From: Rhodovulum sp. 12E13
GTDB taxonomy: Bacteria; Pseudomonadota; Alphaproteobacteria; Rhodobacterales; Rhodobacteraceae
Direction of reading: 5' to 3'
Length of the DNA stretch: 64,000 bases
Assembly (NCBI RefSeq): GCF_003340565.1
Contig: NZ_QPLK01000020.1
Coordinates: forward strand, 1-64,000
Numbering within the stretch: position 1 is the stretch's first letter; the number at the start of each line of letters is the position of its first letter. A program made the translations under genes and the position numbers. Shown piece after piece: positions 17,096 through 26,409 of the stretch. A model generated the notes under the pieces. That model saw nothing but the letters and a program-made list of their open reading frames with translations. It did not search any database and had not been told where the DNA came from.

Positions 17096-18268
17096 ATGGA
17101 CATTCACGAACACCAGGCCAAGGAGATCCTCGCCCGGTTCGGCGTGCCGGTGCCGCCCGGCGCGCTCGCCTGGAGCCCCGAGCAGGCCGAGTATCGCGCC
17201 CGCGAGCTCGGCGGCGGCCCCTGCGTGGTCAAGGCACAGATCCACTCGGGCGGCCGCGGCGAGGCGGGCGGCGTAAGGGTCTGCAAGAGCCCCGACGCAG
17301 CGCGCGAGTTTGCCGCCGCGCTGCTCGGGCGGACGCTGGTGACGCGCCAGACCGGCGAGCGGGGCCGCTCCGTGGATCGGCTCTGGGTCGAGGCCGCGAC
17401 CGACATTGCGCAGGAGATGTATCTTGGCTTCGTGCTCGACCGGAAGTCGGAGCGGATCATGATCGTCGCCTCCCGCCACGGCGGGATGGAGATCGAGGAC
17501 CTCGCCGAGACCGACCCGGACAGCCTCGTGCGGATGGTCATCGACCCCGCCACCGGCCTCGTCGAGTACCAGGCGCGCGAGCTCGCCTTCGCGCTCGGCC
17601 TGACCGGCCCGCAGGTGGCGCAGATGGTGCAGGTCGTGCGCGCCTGCTACCGCGCCTACCGGGACCTCGACGCCACGATGGTCGAGATCAACCCTCTCGT
17701 CGTTACCGGCGCGGGCGACCTGATCGCGCTCGACGCCAAGATGAGCTTCGACACCAACGCGCTGTTCCGCCGCCGCGAGGTCGCGGCCCTGCGCGACAGG
17801 GCGCAGGAAGATCCGCGCGAGAGCTACGCCCACGACCACGGGCTGGCCTATGTCGGCCTCGACGGCGACATCGGCTGCATCATCAACGGCGCCGGCCTCG
17901 CCATGGCGACGATGGACATGATCAAGATCGCCGGCGGCGCGCCTGCCAACTTCCTCGACATCGGCGGCGGCGCCTCGCCGGAGCGGGTCTGCCAGGCGTT
18001 CCGCACCGTGCTGACCGACCCGAAGGTGAAGGTGATACTCGTCAACATCTTCGCCGGCATCAACCGCTGCGACTGGGTGGCGGAAGGCGTGGTGCAGGCC
18101 TGTCGCACGCTCGACCTGAAGGTGCCCGTCGTGGTGCGCCTGTCGGGCACCAACGTCGAGGAAGGGCGGAGGATCGTCCGCGAGAGCGGCCTGCCGCTCG
18201 TCACCGCCGACACGCTGGCCGAGGCCGCCGACCGCGCGGTCGCGGCGCGCGAGCCGGTCGCCGCCTGA
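17096..18268 (+). CDS. mtkA: Malate-CoA ligase, beta subunit (malate thiokinase)
   Basis: A 390-residue ATP-grasp subunit of the SucC family: [20 protein letters not shown] at the start, [19 protein letters not shown] (ATP-grasp), [20 protein letters not shown], and [20 protein letters not shown] followed by [10 protein letters not shown] in the CoA-ligase domain. With MtkB it makes malyl-CoA from malate, CoA and ATP, which malyl-CoA lyase then splits to glyoxylate and acetyl-CoA. Succinyl-CoA synthetase has the same architecture; I favour malate because of the sgaA linkage and because no TCA-cycle gene is near. AAGGAGGACGCAC precedes the ATG at 17096. Sixteen bases separate it from mtkB. Confidence 0.88.
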   Translation: MDIHEHQAKEILARFGVPVPPGALAWSPEQAEYRARELGGGPCVVKAQIHSGGRGEAGGVRVCKSPDAAREFAAALLGRTLVTRQTGERGRSVDRLWVEAATDIAQEMYLGFVLDRKSERIMIVASRHGGMEIEDLAETDPDSLVRMVIDPATGLVEYQARELAFALGLTGPQVAQMVQVVRACYRAYRDLDATMVEINPLVVTGAGDLIALDAKMSFDTNALFRRREVAALRDRAQEDPRESYAHDHGLAYVGLDGDIGCIINGAGLAMATMDMIKIAGGAPANFLDIGGGASPERVCQAFRTVLTDPKVKVILVNIFAGINRCDWVAEGVVQACRTLDLKVPVVVRLSGTNVEEGRRIVRESGLPLVTADTLAEAADRAVAAREPVAA

Positions 18269-18284
18269 GGGGAGAGACACAGCC

Positions 18285-19181
18285 ATGGCCATCATCATCG
18301 ACGAGACCACCCCCGTCATCGTGCAGGGCATGTCGGGCCGCATCGGCCGGTTCCACGCGCAGGAAATGATCGAGTACGGCACCCGGGTCGTGGGCGGCGT
18401 GACGCCCGGCAAGGGCGGCACCGAGGTGCTCGGCCGCCCCGTCTTCGACACCGTGCGCCAGGCGGTCGGGGAGACGGGCGCGGAGGCCTCGCTCCTCTTC
18501 GTGCCGCCGCCCTTCGCCGCCGACGCCATGATGGAGGCGGCCGACGCCGGCATCCGCACCGCCGTCTGCGTGACCGACGGCATCCCCGCGCAGGACATGA
18601 TGCGCGTCAAGCGGTTTCTCCGCCGCTATCCGCGCGAGCGCAAGATGCGCCTGATCGGGCCTAACTGCGCCGGCGTCATCTCGCCCGGGCGCGGCTTCAT
18701 GGGCATCATGCCGCCGCACATCTACAAGGAGGGGCGCGTCGGCATCGTGGGCCGCTCGGGCACGCTGGGCTACGAGGCGGCGAGCCAGATGCAGGCTCTG
18801 GGCCTCGGCGTCTCCACCTCCGTGGGCATCGGCGGCGACCCGATCAACGGCTCGTCGTTCCGCGACATCCTGGAGCTGTTCGAGGCCGATCCCGAGACCG
18901 ACGCGGTGTTCATGATCGGCGAGATCGGCGGCCCGCAGGAGGCCGTGGCCGCGGCCTACGTCAAGGAGCACATGACCAAGCCGGTCGTCGCCTTCGTCGC
19001 CGGACTCTCGGCGCCAAAGGGCCGGCAGATGGGCCATGCCGGCGCGATCGTCTCGGCATTCGGCGAGAGCGCGCAGGAAAAGGTCGTGATCCTCGAGGAT
19101 GCCGGGATCACGGTGGCGCCCAACCCCTCGGTCATGGGCGAGACGATGGCCCGCGTCCTGGGACACCGCGCCGCCGCCTGA
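18285..19181 (+). CDS. mtkB: Malate-CoA ligase, alpha subunit
   Basis: A 298-residue SucD-family subunit with an N-terminal CoA-binding Rossmann domain ([20 protein letters not shown]) and the C-terminal ligase domain. The phospho-histidine is near 251 in [24 protein letters not shown] and [18 protein letters not shown] are conserved family segments. It forms the malate thiokinase heteromer with MtkA. The ribosome binding site GGGGAGAG lies before the ATG at 18285. Malyl-CoA lyase and the other serine-cycle enzymes (hydroxypyruvate reductase, glycerate kinase, PEP carboxylase) are not in this window. SucD is the alternative name if the operon context is misleading. Confidence 0.88.
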   Translation: MAIIIDETTPVIVQGMSGRIGRFHAQEMIEYGTRVVGGVTPGKGGTEVLGRPVFDTVRQAVGETGAEASLLFVPPPFAADAMMEAADAGIRTAVCVTDGIPAQDMMRVKRFLRRYPRERKMRLIGPNCAGVISPGRGFMGIMPPHIYKEGRVGIVGRSGTLGYEAASQMQALGLGVSTSVGIGGDPINGSSFRDILELFEADPETDAVFMIGEIGGPQEAVAAAYVKEHMTKPVVAFVAGLSAPKGRQMGHAGAIVSAFGESAQEKVVILEDAGITVAPNPSVMGETMARVLGHRAAA

Positions 19182-19307
19182 CGCCGCCCTCCACGGTCCG
19201 GGCGGCGCGGACCGCGTTCTTCGAACGACGGCCCGCCCGCCCGGCGATCCCTCGCCTGCGCGCGGCGCCCGTCGCTCCAGCCGTGGTCGCCGTCGCCCGG
19301 GCCCTGC

Positions 19308-19356
19308 TTCTTCTTGCCCGAAATATCCCGGGGGGTCCGGGGGGCTGGCCCCCCGG
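19308..19356 (+). repeat. Element A, copy 2, with hairpin
   Basis: TTCTTCTTGCCCGAAATATC at 19308-19327, then CCGGGGGGT, then a CCGGGGGG-CTGG-CCCCCCGG hairpin (19337-19356). The first 20 bases are identical to the copy at 1401, and the hairpin has the same CTGG loop. It lies between the convergent mtkB and mnhG genes, in a place fit for a terminator. Confidence 0.8.
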
Positions 19357-19382
19357 TCCTGACCTTTCCCGCCTGCGGGCGG

Positions 19383-19778
19383 TCACTTCGTGTCGATCGG
19401 CCGCTCGTCTTCGGGGACCGCGTCGTACACGGCCCAGCCGTAGGGGCCCTCGGTGGGCGGCAGGTCACCCTCGTCGACATGGCGGTGCATGTAGGATTTC
19501 GCGATGAAGTTCGCGGTGATCGGCGCAGTCAGGAACAGGAAGACCGTGATCAGCAGTTCGTGGAACGACAGCCGGTCGAGGAACACGGCCGAATAGATCA
19601 TCGAGGCGATCAGCACCCCGCCGATCCCCAGGGTCGTCGCCTTGGTCGGCGCGTGGAGCCGCCGCATCGTGTCATCGAGCTTGACCAGCCCCAGCGAGCC
19701 GACGAGGCCGAACACCCCCGCCACAACCAGCAGGACCGAGACGACGATCTCGGCGATCAGGGTCGTGTCCTCGAGCAT
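19383..19778 (-). CDS. mnhG: Mrp Na+/H+ antiporter subunit G
   Basis: A 131-residue membrane protein with three predicted helices: about 7-29 (LIAEIVVSVLLVVAGVFGLV), 46-65 (TLGIGGVLIASMIYSAVFLD) and 74-94. VKLDDTMRRLHAPTKATTLG is the MnhG/MrpG signature. The soluble C-terminal tail (about 96-131) is longer than in some homologues. It is the last gene of the six-gene minus-strand operon, 10 bases after mnhF. It is required for the complex but has no known separate role. Confidence 0.93.
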   Translation of the reverse strand: MLEDTTLIAEIVVSVLLVVAGVFGLVGSLGLVKLDDTMRRLHAPTKATTLGIGGVLIASMIYSAVFLDRLSFHELLITVFLFLTAPITANFIAKSYMHRHVDEGDLPPTEGPYGWAVYDAVPEDERPIDTK

Positions 19779-19788
19779 GGGTCTCTCC

Positions 19789-20058
19789 TCACTCGATGAT
19801 GTTGCCGCGCAGGATGAAGCGGCAATAGGCGACGGTCGAGACGAACCCGACCATGGCGATCAGCATCGACACCTCGAAATAGACCGGCGTGCCCTGGCTG
19901 ATCCCGTAGAGATTGAGCAGGGCGATGGCATTGATCACCATGGTGTCGAGCGCGAGGATGCGGTCGACGACGCCGGGCGCCCGGGCGAGGTGCCATAGAT
20001 TGAACACCAGCGCGAGCGCGAAGCAGGTGACGGCGAAGGTCAGGGCGGCCTGGATCAT
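19789..20058 (-). CDS. mnhF: Mrp antiporter subunit F
   Basis: An 89-residue protein with three helices (about 3-22, 32-52, 59-80). VVDRILALDTMVINAIALLN is the family signature. The ATG at 20058 overlaps the mnhE stop by four bases (ATGA), showing translational coupling. In related Mrp complexes, subunits E, F and G are small membrane parts needed for activity of the A/D core. Confidence 0.93.
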   Translation of the reverse strand: MIQAALTFAVTCFALALVFNLWHLARAPGVVDRILALDTMVINAIALLNLYGISQGTPVYFEVSMLIAMVGFVSTVAYCRFILRGNIIE

Positions 20059-20546
20059 TCGAAGATCTCCTTGAGCCGGCGTTCGTAGCGATGCTTGATC
20101 TCGTCGCGCACGGCCTCGGGGTCGTCGGTGTCGAGGCAATGCACGAGGATCGACGAGGCGTCGGCCGACAGCACCGACGCGACGGTGCCGGGCGTCATCG
20201 TGATCGTCCCTGCCAGCAGGGTGATCGCCTCCGGCGATGTCAGGTCGAGCGGCACGCGCACCCAGGCCGAGCGCGTGCGCGCGTTCGACTTGAACAGGAT
20301 CGTGTAGGCCACCACGACGTTGGCCATCACGATGTCCCAGGTCACCAGGGCGATGTATTCCACGACCCTGAGGGGGCGCTTGATCACCGGTCGCTTCTGC
20401 CAGAAGGGCTGCGTGATGACCGGGATCGCGAGGCCGAACACGAGGCCGAGGAGCAGGTTACCCGCCGAGACGGTGTTGACGAGCAGGAGCCACACGCCCG
20501 TCAGCATCAGGGTCAGTTGCGGGTGGGGGAAGATCCGGCGCAGCAT
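20055..20546 (-). CDS. mnhE: Mrp antiporter subunit E
   Basis: A 163-residue protein with hydrophobic N-terminal helices (about 12-45, VWLLLVNTVSAGNLLLGLVF) and a soluble part with the conserved LTSPEAITLLAGTITMTPGT and a C-terminal DEIKHRYERRLKEIFE. Its start shares a base with the mnhD stop (TGATG), and its stop overlaps mnhF. Confidence 0.93.
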   Translation of the reverse strand: MLRRIFPHPQLTLMLTGVWLLLVNTVSAGNLLLGLVFGLAIPVITQPFWQKRPVIKRPLRVVEYIALVTWDIVMANVVVAYTILFKSNARTRSAWVRVPLDLTSPEAITLLAGTITMTPGTVASVLSADASSILVHCLDTDDPEAVRDEIKHRYERRLKEIFE

Positions 20547-22153
20547 CACTCGGCCTCCTCTTCGGGCGCGGCGCCCCTGCCCGGTGCGACGGGATCGTCT
20601 GCACCGCGATCGTGGGCACCACCGCCGCGCCTGAGGCCCTCGGCGGAGGGCTCGGCCGGGTCGAGCACCGCGCGGATATAGGTCGGCCGGTCGATGAGCT
20701 GCGCCGCCGTTCGGTCCATCGCCTCGGCCACGGGGCCGGAGGCCAGCGTCATCAGCGCCAGGGCGGCCACTGGCAGCGCTGCGGCCGCGGCGGCGAGCCC
20801 GCCCGGCAGCGCGAGGCCGCCGCCGGCGTCGGGCGGATCTCCATCCGGCACCGGCGCCGTCTTCCAGAAGAGCGCCGAGCCGAGGCGGGTGAAGCCCACG
20901 ATCAGCACCAGAGACGTGACGAGGATCACCCCCCAGATCACCGGCGCCCCCTCTGCCGGGGCCGCCGCCTGCAGCACGAAGACCTTGCCGAGAAACCCCG
21001 TGAGCGGCGGCATGCCGGCCATGGCGATGGCGGCGACGAAGTAGAAGGCCACCGTGACCCCGTGTGGACGCCTCCCCCCCTCCTGACCCCGCCGCACGAG
21101 GTCGGCCACGAGGAACAGCGCGGCGCCGGCGAAGGTGGAGTGCACCATGTAGTAGAGTGCCGCCGTCAGGCCCGCCGGCGTGAACAGCGCGATGGCGGTC
21201 AGCAGCGTCCCCATCGAGGCGAGCACCGAAAAGGCGATCGCGCGCTCGAGCCGCGCGGAGCCGAGAACCCCCACCGCGCCCACGACGAGCGTCACCAGCG
21301 CCGCCGGCAGCAGCATGGCCGAGACGAGTGCCGAAAGCTCGGGCGTGCCCTCGCCGAAGATCAGCGTGTAGACACGGATGATCGCGTAGGCGCCGACCTT
21401 GGTCATGATGGCGAAGAGCGCCGCCACCGGCGCGGGCGCGGCCGAGTAGGTCGCCGGCAGCCAGAACTGCACCGGGAAGGCCGCGGCCTTGACCGCGAAG
21501 ACGAGGAGCAGCAGCACCGCGCCCACCGCGAGCAGCGCGGCATCCTCGGGCGCCACCGCGGCCGCCTTGATCGCCATGTCGGCCATGTTGAGCGTGCCGA
21601 GCACCGCGTAGAGCGTGCCGAGCGCGAAGAGAAAGAGGGTGGAGCCGGCCAGGTTCATCACCACGTATTGCAGGCCCGCCCGCAGCCGGAACGCGCCGCC
21701 CGAATGGATCACCAGCCCGTAGGAGGCAATGAGCAGCACCTCGAAGAAGACGAACAGGTTGAAGGCGTCGCCGGTCAGGAACGCCCCGTTCACCCCCATC
21801 ATCTGGAAGGCGAACAGCGCGTGGAAATGCCAGCCGCGCCGGTCCCAGCCCGAGCCGATGGCGTAGAGGGTGACCATGACGCCCAGCAGGGCCGACAGGG
21901 TCAGCATGGTGGCCGAAAGGCGGTCGAGCACCAGCACGATGCCGAACGGCGCGGGCCAGGCGCCGAGCTCGTAGACATGGATCTCGCCGGTCGTGAAGGC
22001 TTGCACGGCCAGCACCACGGCGAGCGCCAGCAGAGCGACCTGCCCGGCGAGGCCGAAGGTGCGCTGCAGCACGAGGTCGTGGCGCATGGCCATCGCCATG
22101 ACCGGCGCGAGCAACGCCGGCAACACCACGGGGAGGACGATCAGGTGGCTCAT
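20546..22153 (-). CDS. mnhD: Mrp antiporter subunit D
   Basis: A 535-residue protein related to complex I subunits NuoM/NuoN, with about 14 helices. Conserved features are FFEVLLIASYGLV (membrane Glu of TM5) and VFAVKAAAFPVQFWLPATYS (TM7 Lys). These residues form part of the proton path. The Pro/Gly/Ala-rich C-terminal tail (about 485-535, AEPSAEGLRRGGGAHDRGAD) is an addition not needed by the fold. Starts within the ATGA overlap with mnhC. Confidence 0.95.
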   Translation of the reverse strand: MSHLIVLPVVLPALLAPVMAMAMRHDLVLQRTFGLAGQVALLALAVVLAVQAFTTGEIHVYELGAWPAPFGIVLVLDRLSATMLTLSALLGVMVTLYAIGSGWDRRGWHFHALFAFQMMGVNGAFLTGDAFNLFVFFEVLLIASYGLVIHSGGAFRLRAGLQYVVMNLAGSTLFLFALGTLYAVLGTLNMADMAIKAAAVAPEDAALLAVGAVLLLLVFAVKAAAFPVQFWLPATYSAAPAPVAALFAIMTKVGAYAIIRVYTLIFGEGTPELSALVSAMLLPAALVTLVVGAVGVLGSARLERAIAFSVLASMGTLLTAIALFTPAGLTAALYYMVHSTFAGAALFLVADLVRRGQEGGRRPHGVTVAFYFVAAIAMAGMPPLTGFLGKVFVLQAAAPAEGAPVIWGVILVTSLVLIVGFTRLGSALFWKTAPVPDGDPPDAGGGLALPGGLAAAAAALPVAALALMTLASGPVAEAMDRTAAQLIDRPTYIRAVLDPAEPSAEGLRRGGGAHDRGADDPVAPGRGAAPEEEAE

Positions 22154-22605
22154 CGCCGGCCCTCCGGCGCCGTGTCGTGCGGATCCCCGCCGCCCTCACC
22201 CTGCGGCCCCGGCTCGCGCCGCGGGTCGTAATCGGCCGAGAGCCTCATGTCCTGCGGCGCGCCGTGGTCGCCCGGGCGGGGCGCCGCGGCGATGTCGAAG
22301 CGGTCGCTGCCGCTCTCGAGATAGGCGCCGAGGGCGATCATCACGGTGATCGCGGTCATGCCGAACGAGATGACGATGGCGGTCAGCACCAGCGCCTGCG
22401 GCAGCGGGTCGGTATAGCCCGCCTGATCGGGGCTGAGGATCGGGGGCAGGTCGAGCGCGAGGCGCCCCGAGGCGAACAGGAACAGGTTGACCGCATAGGA
22501 CAGCATCGTCGTGCCGACCACCACGGGAAAGGTGCGCACGCGCAGGATCAGGTAGATCCCCGCGCTCGTCAGAACGCCGATGGCGGAGGCCAGAAGCGCC
22601 TCCAT
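22150..22605 (-). CDS. mnhC: Mrp antiporter subunit C
   Basis: A 151-residue NuoK-like protein with three helices (about 4-22, 29-48, 71-95). SAGIYLILRVRTFPVVVGTT and DPLPQALVLTAIVISFGMTA are typical. A hydrophilic Pro/Gly/Asp-rich tail of about 45 residues follows. The start shares a base with the stop of mnhA (TGATG), and the end overlaps mnhD by four bases. Confidence 0.95.
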   Translation of the reverse strand: MEALLASAIGVLTSAGIYLILRVRTFPVVVGTTMLSYAVNLFLFASGRLALDLPPILSPDQAGYTDPLPQALVLTAIVISFGMTAITVMIALGAYLESGSDRFDIAAAPRPGDHGAPQDMRLSADYDPRREPGPQGEGGGDPHDTAPEGRR

Positions 22606-25487
22606 CAGGTGCGCCGCCCCGTGGGCGCCTCGACCGAGGGGTCGTAGTCCATCGCCTCGACGTTCACCTCTTCGCCCGTGCGCCGCGCGATCCGGCTCAG
22701 CGAATAGAGCGCGAGCATGACCGCGCCGACGACGGTAAGGAACACGCCGAGATCGAAGGCCATGGCCGAGGCCAGCTCGAACTCCTCGATCGGCGGGATA
22801 TGGAAGTAGTCGTACCACGACGTCAGGAAGGGGTAGCCCGCGAACCACGCGCCGATGCCGGTCAGCCCCGCGATCAGGACACCCAGTCCGATGAAGGTGT
22901 GGTAGGGGATGCGCACGCGCTCCTGTGCCCAGGCGAAGCCCGACGCCATGTATTGCATCAGCAGGGCGATGGCGACGACGAGCCCCGCGATGAAGCCGCC
23001 GCCGGGCTCGTTGTGCCCGCGAAGGAAGATGTAGCCCCCCACCGTCAGCGAGATGGGCATCATCAGGCGCGTCGCCACGACCATCATCATCGGGTGCCTG
23101 TCGGCCGCCCTCGGCGCCGCGGGCCGCCAGTTGGCGAGCCGGGCCGAGGCGCGCCCGTCGAGCAGCGCCTCGACGAGGGCAAAGATCGCCAGCGCCGCGA
23201 TCCCCAGCACGATGATCTCGCCGAACGTGTCGAAGCCGCGGAAGTCGACCAGGATCACGTTGACGACGTTGGTGCCGCCACCGCCCGGCTTGGCATTCTC
23301 GAGGTAATAGCCCGAGATCGTCTCGAAATCGCGGGTCATCAGCATCCACGACAGCACGCCGACGCCGAGGCCCACGGCCGCGGCGATGGCGCCGTCGCGC
23401 AGCCGGCGCGGCAGCGGATCGGGCTCGGGGTCGGTCTGAGGCAGGAAGTTGAGGGCGAGCAGCAGAAGGATGATCGAGACCACTTCGACCGAAACCTGCG
23501 TCATGGCGAGGTCGGGCGCCGAGAGGTGGACGAAGGCCAGAGACACGATCAGCCCGACGATGCCGAGCAGCACCAGCACCAGCAGCCGCTGGCGGTAGAG
23601 AACGAGCATCGAGAGCGTCGCCGCGACCAGGAGCGCCCAGCCCACCGCGTCGACCGTCGTCACGGGCACGGGCGGGCGGCTCCCCGGCCCGTGATTGCCG
23701 ATGGCGAACGCGCCCGCTCCGGCCGCGAGCGTGGCGATGGCGAAGATGGCGAGGTAACGGGTGATCGCGCCGTCATGCGCCCTGTCGGTCGCCGCGGCCG
23801 CGGCGGCGGCCGCCTTCTCCATCCCCCAGTCGAAGGCATCCTTGGCGAAGAACGGCCCCCGCGCGGCCCAGCCCCGCGCTAGCGGGGCATGGAAGGCCAG
23901 CACGAGCAACCCGCCAAGCGCGGCGACGCCCGACATCATCAGCGCGGGCGTCACCCCGTGCCAGAGCTTGAGCGTGTGATACTCGAAGGCGCCGTTCGTC
24001 GTCGCGTCGGCCGCCGCGGTCTGGAGCGCGCCGAGCGTGGCGTCCGAGAACAGGCCGGTCACGATCACGGCGACCGCCAGCAGGAGCGGCGCGGCATACA
24101 TGCCGAAGGGCGGGTCGTGCGGCGTGTGGGGGTAGTCGTCGCGCACCGGCCCGAGAAAGACATGCGCGATGAAGCGCAGCGAATATGCGAACGAGAGCAG
24201 CGCGCCGACCGTCGCCGCGACGGGCAGCGCGAGATCCGATCCCGCCCAGGCGAAATGCGTGGTCTCCTCGAGCATCAGCTCCTTCGAGATGAAGCCGTTG
24301 AACGGAATCATCCCCGCCATCGACAGCGCCGTGACGATGGCGATGGCCGCGGTGATCGGCATCAGCGACAGAAGGCCCCCGAGCCGCTTGATGTCGCGGG
24401 TATGCGCCTCGTGGTCGACGATGCCCGCGGTCATGAACAGCGCCGCCTTGAACATGACGTGCATCAGGATGTGCAGGATCGCCACGCCGGCGGCATCGGC
24501 CGTGCCGAAGCCGAGCAGCATCGTGATGAGCCCGAGATGCGAGACGGTGGAAAAGGCGAGCAGCGCCTTGAGATCGTCCTTGAACAGCGCGATGGCGGCC
24601 CCGATCACCATCGTCACGAGGCCCGTCGTGGCCACGAGGTAGAACCAGATCTCGGTGCCCGCGAGCACCGGCCAGAGCCGCGCCATCAGGAAGATGCCCG
24701 CCTTCACCATCGTCGCCGAGTGCAGGTAGGCCGACACGGGCGTGGGCGCGGCCATCGCGTGCGGTAGCCAGAAGTGGAAGGGGAACTGCGCCGACTTGGT
24801 GAAGCATCCCACGAGGATGAGCAGCAGCGCCGGCACGTAGAGCGGCGACTCCCTCACCTGATCCCCCCGCGCCAGGATCTCGGTCAGCTCGGTGCTGCCG
24901 GCGGCCTGCGCGAGCAGGAGCATACCCCCGATCAGCGCCAGACCGCCTAGGCCGGTGACGGTGAGAGCCATGCGCGCGCCCTGCCGCCCCTCGGGCAGGT
25001 GCCGCCAGTAGCCGATCAGCAGGAACGACGAGAGCGACGTGAGCTCCCAGAACACGAGCAGCAGCAGCACGTTCTCCGACAGCACGATGCCCAGCATCGC
25101 GCCCTGGAACAGCATCAGGTAGGTGTAGAACTGCCCCGCCTGGTCTGCGCGCGAGAGATACCAGCGCGCGTAGAGCTGGATGAGCAGGCCGACGCCGAGG
25201 ATCATGATCCCGAACATCAGGCCCAGCCCGTCGAGCCTGAGCGCCGCCTCGAGCCCGATCTGCGGCATCCAGCCGATCCGCGCCTCGATCATCGTGCCGC
25301 CCATGACCGCCGGCGCCCGCGTGAGCAGCAGGATGAGCGCCGCGAGCGTCGCCGCGGCGGCCGAGGCGGCGCAGGCGGTGCGGCCGGCACGGATCATTAG
25401 CCCCGGGAACAGCGCGCCGATGAAGGGCAGCGCCGCGATCAGGGCGAGGGTCGGGTCGGTCTGCGACAAGGGCTGTGCAATCCCCAT
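22605..25487 (-). CDS. mnhA: Mrp antiporter subunits A and B, fused
   Basis: A 960-residue protein. Residues 1-780 are MnhA: a NuoL-like core with VLLLLVFWELTSLSSFLLIG (TM5 Glu), CFTKSAQFPFHFWLPHAMAA (TM7 Lys) and VSHLGLITMLLGFG, then the extra A-specific helices (about 615-770, including LSAPDLAMTQVSVEVVSIIL). Residues 805-945 are MnhB, recognised by TRLMMPISLTVGGYIFLRGH and NEPGGGFIAGLVVAIALLMQ. Fusion of A and B is the group 2 type known from alphaproteobacteria (pha systems). The complex exchanges cytoplasmic Na+ or K+ for H+ and supports alkaline and salt tolerance. First gene of the operon; start ATG at 25487. Confidence 0.95.
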   Translation of the reverse strand: MGIAQPLSQTDPTLALIAALPFIGALFPGLMIRAGRTACAASAAAATLAALILLLTRAPAVMGGTMIEARIGWMPQIGLEAALRLDGLGLMFGIMILGVGLLIQLYARWYLSRADQAGQFYTYLMLFQGAMLGIVLSENVLLLLVFWELTSLSSFLLIGYWRHLPEGRQGARMALTVTGLGGLALIGGMLLLAQAAGSTELTEILARGDQVRESPLYVPALLLILVGCFTKSAQFPFHFWLPHAMAAPTPVSAYLHSATMVKAGIFLMARLWPVLAGTEIWFYLVATTGLVTMVIGAAIALFKDDLKALLAFSTVSHLGLITMLLGFGTADAAGVAILHILMHVMFKAALFMTAGIVDHEAHTRDIKRLGGLLSLMPITAAIAIVTALSMAGMIPFNGFISKELMLEETTHFAWAGSDLALPVAATVGALLSFAYSLRFIAHVFLGPVRDDYPHTPHDPPFGMYAAPLLLAVAVIVTGLFSDATLGALQTAAADATTNGAFEYHTLKLWHGVTPALMMSGVAALGGLLVLAFHAPLARGWAARGPFFAKDAFDWGMEKAAAAAAAATDRAHDGAITRYLAIFAIATLAAGAGAFAIGNHGPGSRPPVPVTTVDAVGWALLVAATLSMLVLYRQRLLVLVLLGIVGLIVSLAFVHLSAPDLAMTQVSVEVVSIILLLLALNFLPQTDPEPDPLPRRLRDGAIAAAVGLGVGVLSWMLMTRDFETISGYYLENAKPGGGGTNVVNVILVDFRGFDTFGEIIVLGIAALAIFALVEALLDGRASARLANWRPAAPRAADRHPMMMVVATRLMMPISLTVGGYIFLRGHNEPGGGFIAGLVVAIALLMQYMASGFAWAQERVRIPYHTFIGLGVLIAGLTGIGAWFAGYPFLTSWYDYFHIPPIEEFELASAMAFDLGVFLTVVGAVMLALYSLSRIARRTGEEVNVEAMDYDPSVEAPTGRRT

Positions 25488-25731
25488 TGTGCCTGGGCCT
25501 GGCGGCGGCCCCTGCCCACCCAGTGTCTATGGGCTGGCAACCGGGAAGCAAAGCGCCCCCGCCGCGAAAAGTGCGCCGCGCGCCGCCACGCCCTCCGGGG
25601 ACATGCCGTGCGCGCGAGGCGGCGGGCCCGCCTTAACGGATGATTCGGAGACGGCAACTAGAACGGGGCCGTCCAGTCCGGCCGCGGGGAGTGTCGCGCG
25701 GTCGGCCGTCAACGCCGTCTCAGGAGGTGCC

Positions 25732-26304
25732 ATGAAACCGCTCGCCCTCGCCGCCGCCACCGCCGCGTTTCTCGCCGGTGCAGCGCAGGCCAACGACTAC
25801 GCCCCGGCCATGCAGGCCTTCCTCGACGCCCAGGTGCGCTCCTGGGCCCAGGACCCGGTGCTCGTCTCGGCAATCGCCGCGCAGAACGCCCGCACGGGCG
25901 GGCTCGCCCAGTCCGAGATCGACGCGCTCGACCAGGCGTGGCAGTCCGAGGTGGGCAGCGGCGCCACCCCCACGATAGACCCGGTGATGCAGAACGCGGC
26001 GGCCGACTTCCTGCGCGCCCGCGTGTCCGAATCGGGCGGAATGATCACCGAGGTCTTCGCCTTCGACGCGCGCGGCCTCAACGTCGCCGCCTCCGACGTG
26101 ACATCCGACTACTGGCAGGGCGACGAGGAGAAATACTCCGAGACCTATCCCGTCGGCGCCGACGCCGTGCATTTCGGCGAGGTGGAATTCGACGACAGCA
26201 CGCAGACCTTCCAGGGCCAGATCTCGCTGACGATCACCGACCCCGCGACGGGCGAGGCGATCGGCGCGATGACCGTCGGGGTCAACGCCGAGGCGCTGAT
26301 GTAA
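25732..26304 (+). CDS. Secreted Cache/PDC-like sensor protein
   Basis: A 190-residue protein with a cleavable signal (MKPLALAAATAAFLAGAAQA) and no other membrane segment. The mature part resembles the periplasmic sensor domains of chemoreceptors: a long helix (AMQAFLDAQVRSWAQDPVLV), then TEVFAFDARGLNVAASDVTS, DYWQGDEEKYSETYPV and LTITDPATGEAIGAMTVGVN, the usual ligand-pocket elements of PDC/Cache folds. AGGAGGTGCC lies before the ATG at 25732. It stands 105 bases before a chemoreceptor gene in the same direction, and might bind a ligand and present it to that receptor or another partner. This is inference; it could also be an independent binding protein. Confidence 0.75.
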   Translation: MKPLALAAATAAFLAGAAQANDYAPAMQAFLDAQVRSWAQDPVLVSAIAAQNARTGGLAQSEIDALDQAWQSEVGSGATPTIDPVMQNAAADFLRARVSESGGMITEVFAFDARGLNVAASDVTSDYWQGDEEKYSETYPVGADAVHFGEVEFDDSTQTFQGQISLTITDPATGEAIGAMTVGVNAEALM

Positions 26305-26409
26305 TCCGGCCACGGCCGGGCATGCCCGGCCCGCCCAAGGGCACGCGCATCGCCCGATCGCGCGTGCGCGCGCCCCGACCGTTCCGTTCCCGTCCCGAAA
26401 GGTGTCGAG

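Noticed and set aside
17096-19181. Succinyl-CoA synthetase (sucCD)
   Set aside because: The fold is the same, but the genes follow sgaA and an ScfR regulator and no 2-oxoglutarate dehydrogenase or malate dehydrogenase gene is near. Malate-CoA ligase is the better reading; not fully excluded.
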